Below, piece by piece: positions 4,432 through 5,117 of a stretch of DNA of 5,117 bases. The number at the start of each line of letters is the position of its first letter. Within the stretch, counting starts at the first letter, position 1. Position numbers and translations under genes: made by a program. This stretch comes from an uncultured Candidatus Melainabacteria bacterium (GTDB taxonomy: Bacteria; Cyanobacteriota; Vampirovibrionia; Gastranaerophilales; Gastranaerophilaceae). The stretch is from the NCBI GenBank assembly GCA_937898445.1, contig CALEJY010000216.1:1-5117 (forward strand), given 5' to 3'. A model generated the notes under the pieces. That model had not been told where the DNA came from and did not search any database. It worked only from the letters and a program-made list of their open reading frames with translations.

Positions 4432-4626
4432 GGTTATTTATATATATTCTATTTTATAATTGCTATGGTTCGTCGAAACGCACCTCATAATTATACTCAC
4501 TGTTGCCAACACCCGATGAACAGGTGAAGCGGCACGTCTTGTTCACTCGCTTTTAACAGGTTTACGGCTCTGCTTGTCTTTGTCTACACAAAGCCAACGC
4601 CAGCCTTCACCCTCAGCTCGTTCACG

Positions 4627-4833
4627 CTACCAGCTTGCTTTTGTAACACCAGGTAACAAACCTTGGTGAGCCATTTTTCTTAAACAAATTCTGCAAAGAC
4701 CGAAATCTCTGTGGTAACCGTGAGGTCTGCCGCAGATGCTGCATCTGTTATGAAGTCTTACTGCAGGGTATTTACCAGCTGCAACAAGTTTTTCACGTCT
4801 TAGTTCTTTGTTTATCATCGCTTTTTTAGCCAT
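4627..4833 (-). CDS. rpsN: 30S ribosomal protein S14, zinc-binding type
   Basis: The 68-residue protein is the short, zinc-containing form of S14 that joins the head of the 30S subunit late in assembly. Four cysteines (31, 34, 47, 50) form the CxxC-x12-CxxC zinc ribbon in NRCSICGRPHGY...GLCRICLRK, and the end GLLPGVTKASW is diagnostic. Usual members have about 61 residues; the extra residues lie before the zinc ribbon, in the KLVAAGKYPAV stretch. Photosynthetic cyanobacteria typically have the longer, cysteine-poor S14, so this form fits a non-photosynthetic relative or a Firmicute-like lineage. AAAAGGAG lies just before the ATG. It follows rplE by 108 bases with a palindrome between. Confidence 0.97.
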   Translation of the reverse strand: MAKKAMINKELRREKLVAAGKYPAVRLHNRCSICGRPHGYHRDFGLCRICLRKMAHQGLLPGVTKASW

Positions 4834-4874
4834 GAATTTCTCCTTTTATGTTGTATTTGTTTTCGTTATTACTA

Positions 4875-4920
4875 GTCATTCTGGGCTTTTATGGGATTCT
4901 TCGCTAATGCTCAGAATGAC
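4875..4920. repeat. Palindromic intergenic repeat between rplE and rpsN
   Basis: GTCATTCTGGGC (4875-4886) and GCTCAGAATGAC (4909-4920) are inverted arms of 12 bases with one G-T wobble and a 22-base loop containing GATTCTTCGC. Its arms and loop match the widely scattered 'GTCATTCTGAGC...GAAGAATC' type of intergenic palindrome. No U-run follows, so it would form a hairpin in the rplE-rpsN mRNA rather than end it. Confidence 0.65.
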
Positions 4921-4941
4921 ACAAAGCCGAAGATTTTTAAA

Positions 4942-5117
4942 CTATTTGTTCATTCCTTTGAAAGGCATTCCTAACAATTTCAATAATTCTCTTGCTTCTT
5001 CATCAGTTTCAGCAGTTGTAATTACTGATACGTTCATACCTTTTACCAAATCAACTTCTTCGTAAGTGATTTCAGGGAACAAAGCTTGTTCTTTCAAGCC
5101 TAATGTATAGTTTCCAC
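4942..5117 (-). CDS. rplE: 50S ribosomal protein L5, C-terminal part
   Basis: Only the last 57 residues are present; the gene starts beyond the right edge. The sequence GNYTLGLKEQALFPEITYEE, then GMNVSVITTAETDEEARELL and LLGMPFKGMNK, matches the C-terminus of bacterial L5. L5 sits in the central protuberance, contacts 5S rRNA and P-site tRNA, and works with L18, whose gene is also in the window. The stop is TAG at 4942-4944. It should be co-transcribed with rpsN, 108 bases downstream, as in the standard spc operon. Confidence 0.96.
   Translation of the reverse strand, partial: GNYTLGLKEQALFPEITYEEVDLVKGMNVSVITTAETDEEARELLKLLGMPFKGMNK

Larger units (their letters stand above)
4205..4626. other. 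422-base spacer between rpsN and the unknown gene
   Basis: No gene is credible here. From right to left on the minus strand it holds a GC-richer stretch (about 4470-4626) with small palindromes, a terminator hairpin at 4407-4431, a promoter at 4311-4339, a tandem 9-bp repeat at 4287-4304, and the leader of the unknown gene. The GC-richer part has CTTTGT/ACAAAG (4578-4593) and TGTTG/CAACA (4501-4511) as perfect short stems and differs in composition from the AT-rich remainder; its origin is unclear. Confidence 0.55.

Noticed and set aside
4480..4626. Possible tRNA, SRP RNA or other known structured RNA
   Set aside because: No cloverleaf, T-loop consensus or SRP tetraloop motif could be made out on either strand.
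4808..5065. Plus-strand open frame of 85 codons
   Set aside because: It is antisense to the start of rpsN, an intergenic palindrome and the end of rplE.

Overview
The window looks like a piece of a low-GC bacterial chromosome, most likely from the Gastranaerophilales (non-photosynthetic, gut-associated relatives of Cyanobacteria, also called Melainabacteria or Vampirovibrionia). The lineage call is an inference. It rests on the style of the prepilin-like protein (N-terminus FTLAEVLITLGIIGVV, C-terminus DWKIPKDYPW), on a zinc-type ribosomal protein S14, on strong AGGAG-type ribosome binding sites, and on the many small GC-rich palindromes in otherwise AT-rich spacers. A related low-GC gut lineage is not excluded.

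Left part (1-1531): the minus strand carries a small XRE-family repressor-like gene (415-726), followed downstream by a J-domain co-chaperone gene that runs off the left edge (1-339). Divergent from the repressor, on the plus strand, is a type IV pilin/pseudopilin-like gene (875-1531). Its 148-bp shared upstream region has back-to-back sigma70-type promoters whose -35 boxes fall inside one perfect 8-1-8 palindrome, with three helically phased CTAAAAT repeats beside it. This arrangement suggests the XRE protein controls itself and the pilin gene.

Middle (1532-1845): the pilin gene and the ribosomal genes converge here. The spacer has no gene. It holds several inverted repeats and, at its right end, a strong hairpin that best fits a terminator for the minus-strand ribosomal genes and may work in both directions.

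Right part (1846-5117), all on the minus strand, reading from high to low coordinates: the end of rplE (L5), rpsN (S14), an unrecognised 135-residue gene, rpsH (S8), rplF (L6) and rplR (L18). This is the usual spc-operon gene order, but three things differ. An unrelated gene sits between rpsN and rpsH. Each block appears to have its own promoter and/or hairpin terminator, giving a layout of (rplE-rpsN)-terminator / promoter-(unknown gene)-terminator / promoter-(rpsH-rplF-rplR)-terminator. The series also stops after rplR, where S5, L30, L15 and SecY usually follow. The spacers between these genes are unusually long and contain dispersed palindromic repeats. I see no CRISPR array, tRNA, rRNA or transposase gene. 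Most genes are ordinary housekeeping genes. The points of interest are the divergent XRE/pilin control region, the split and cut-short spc operon, and the repeat-filled spacers.
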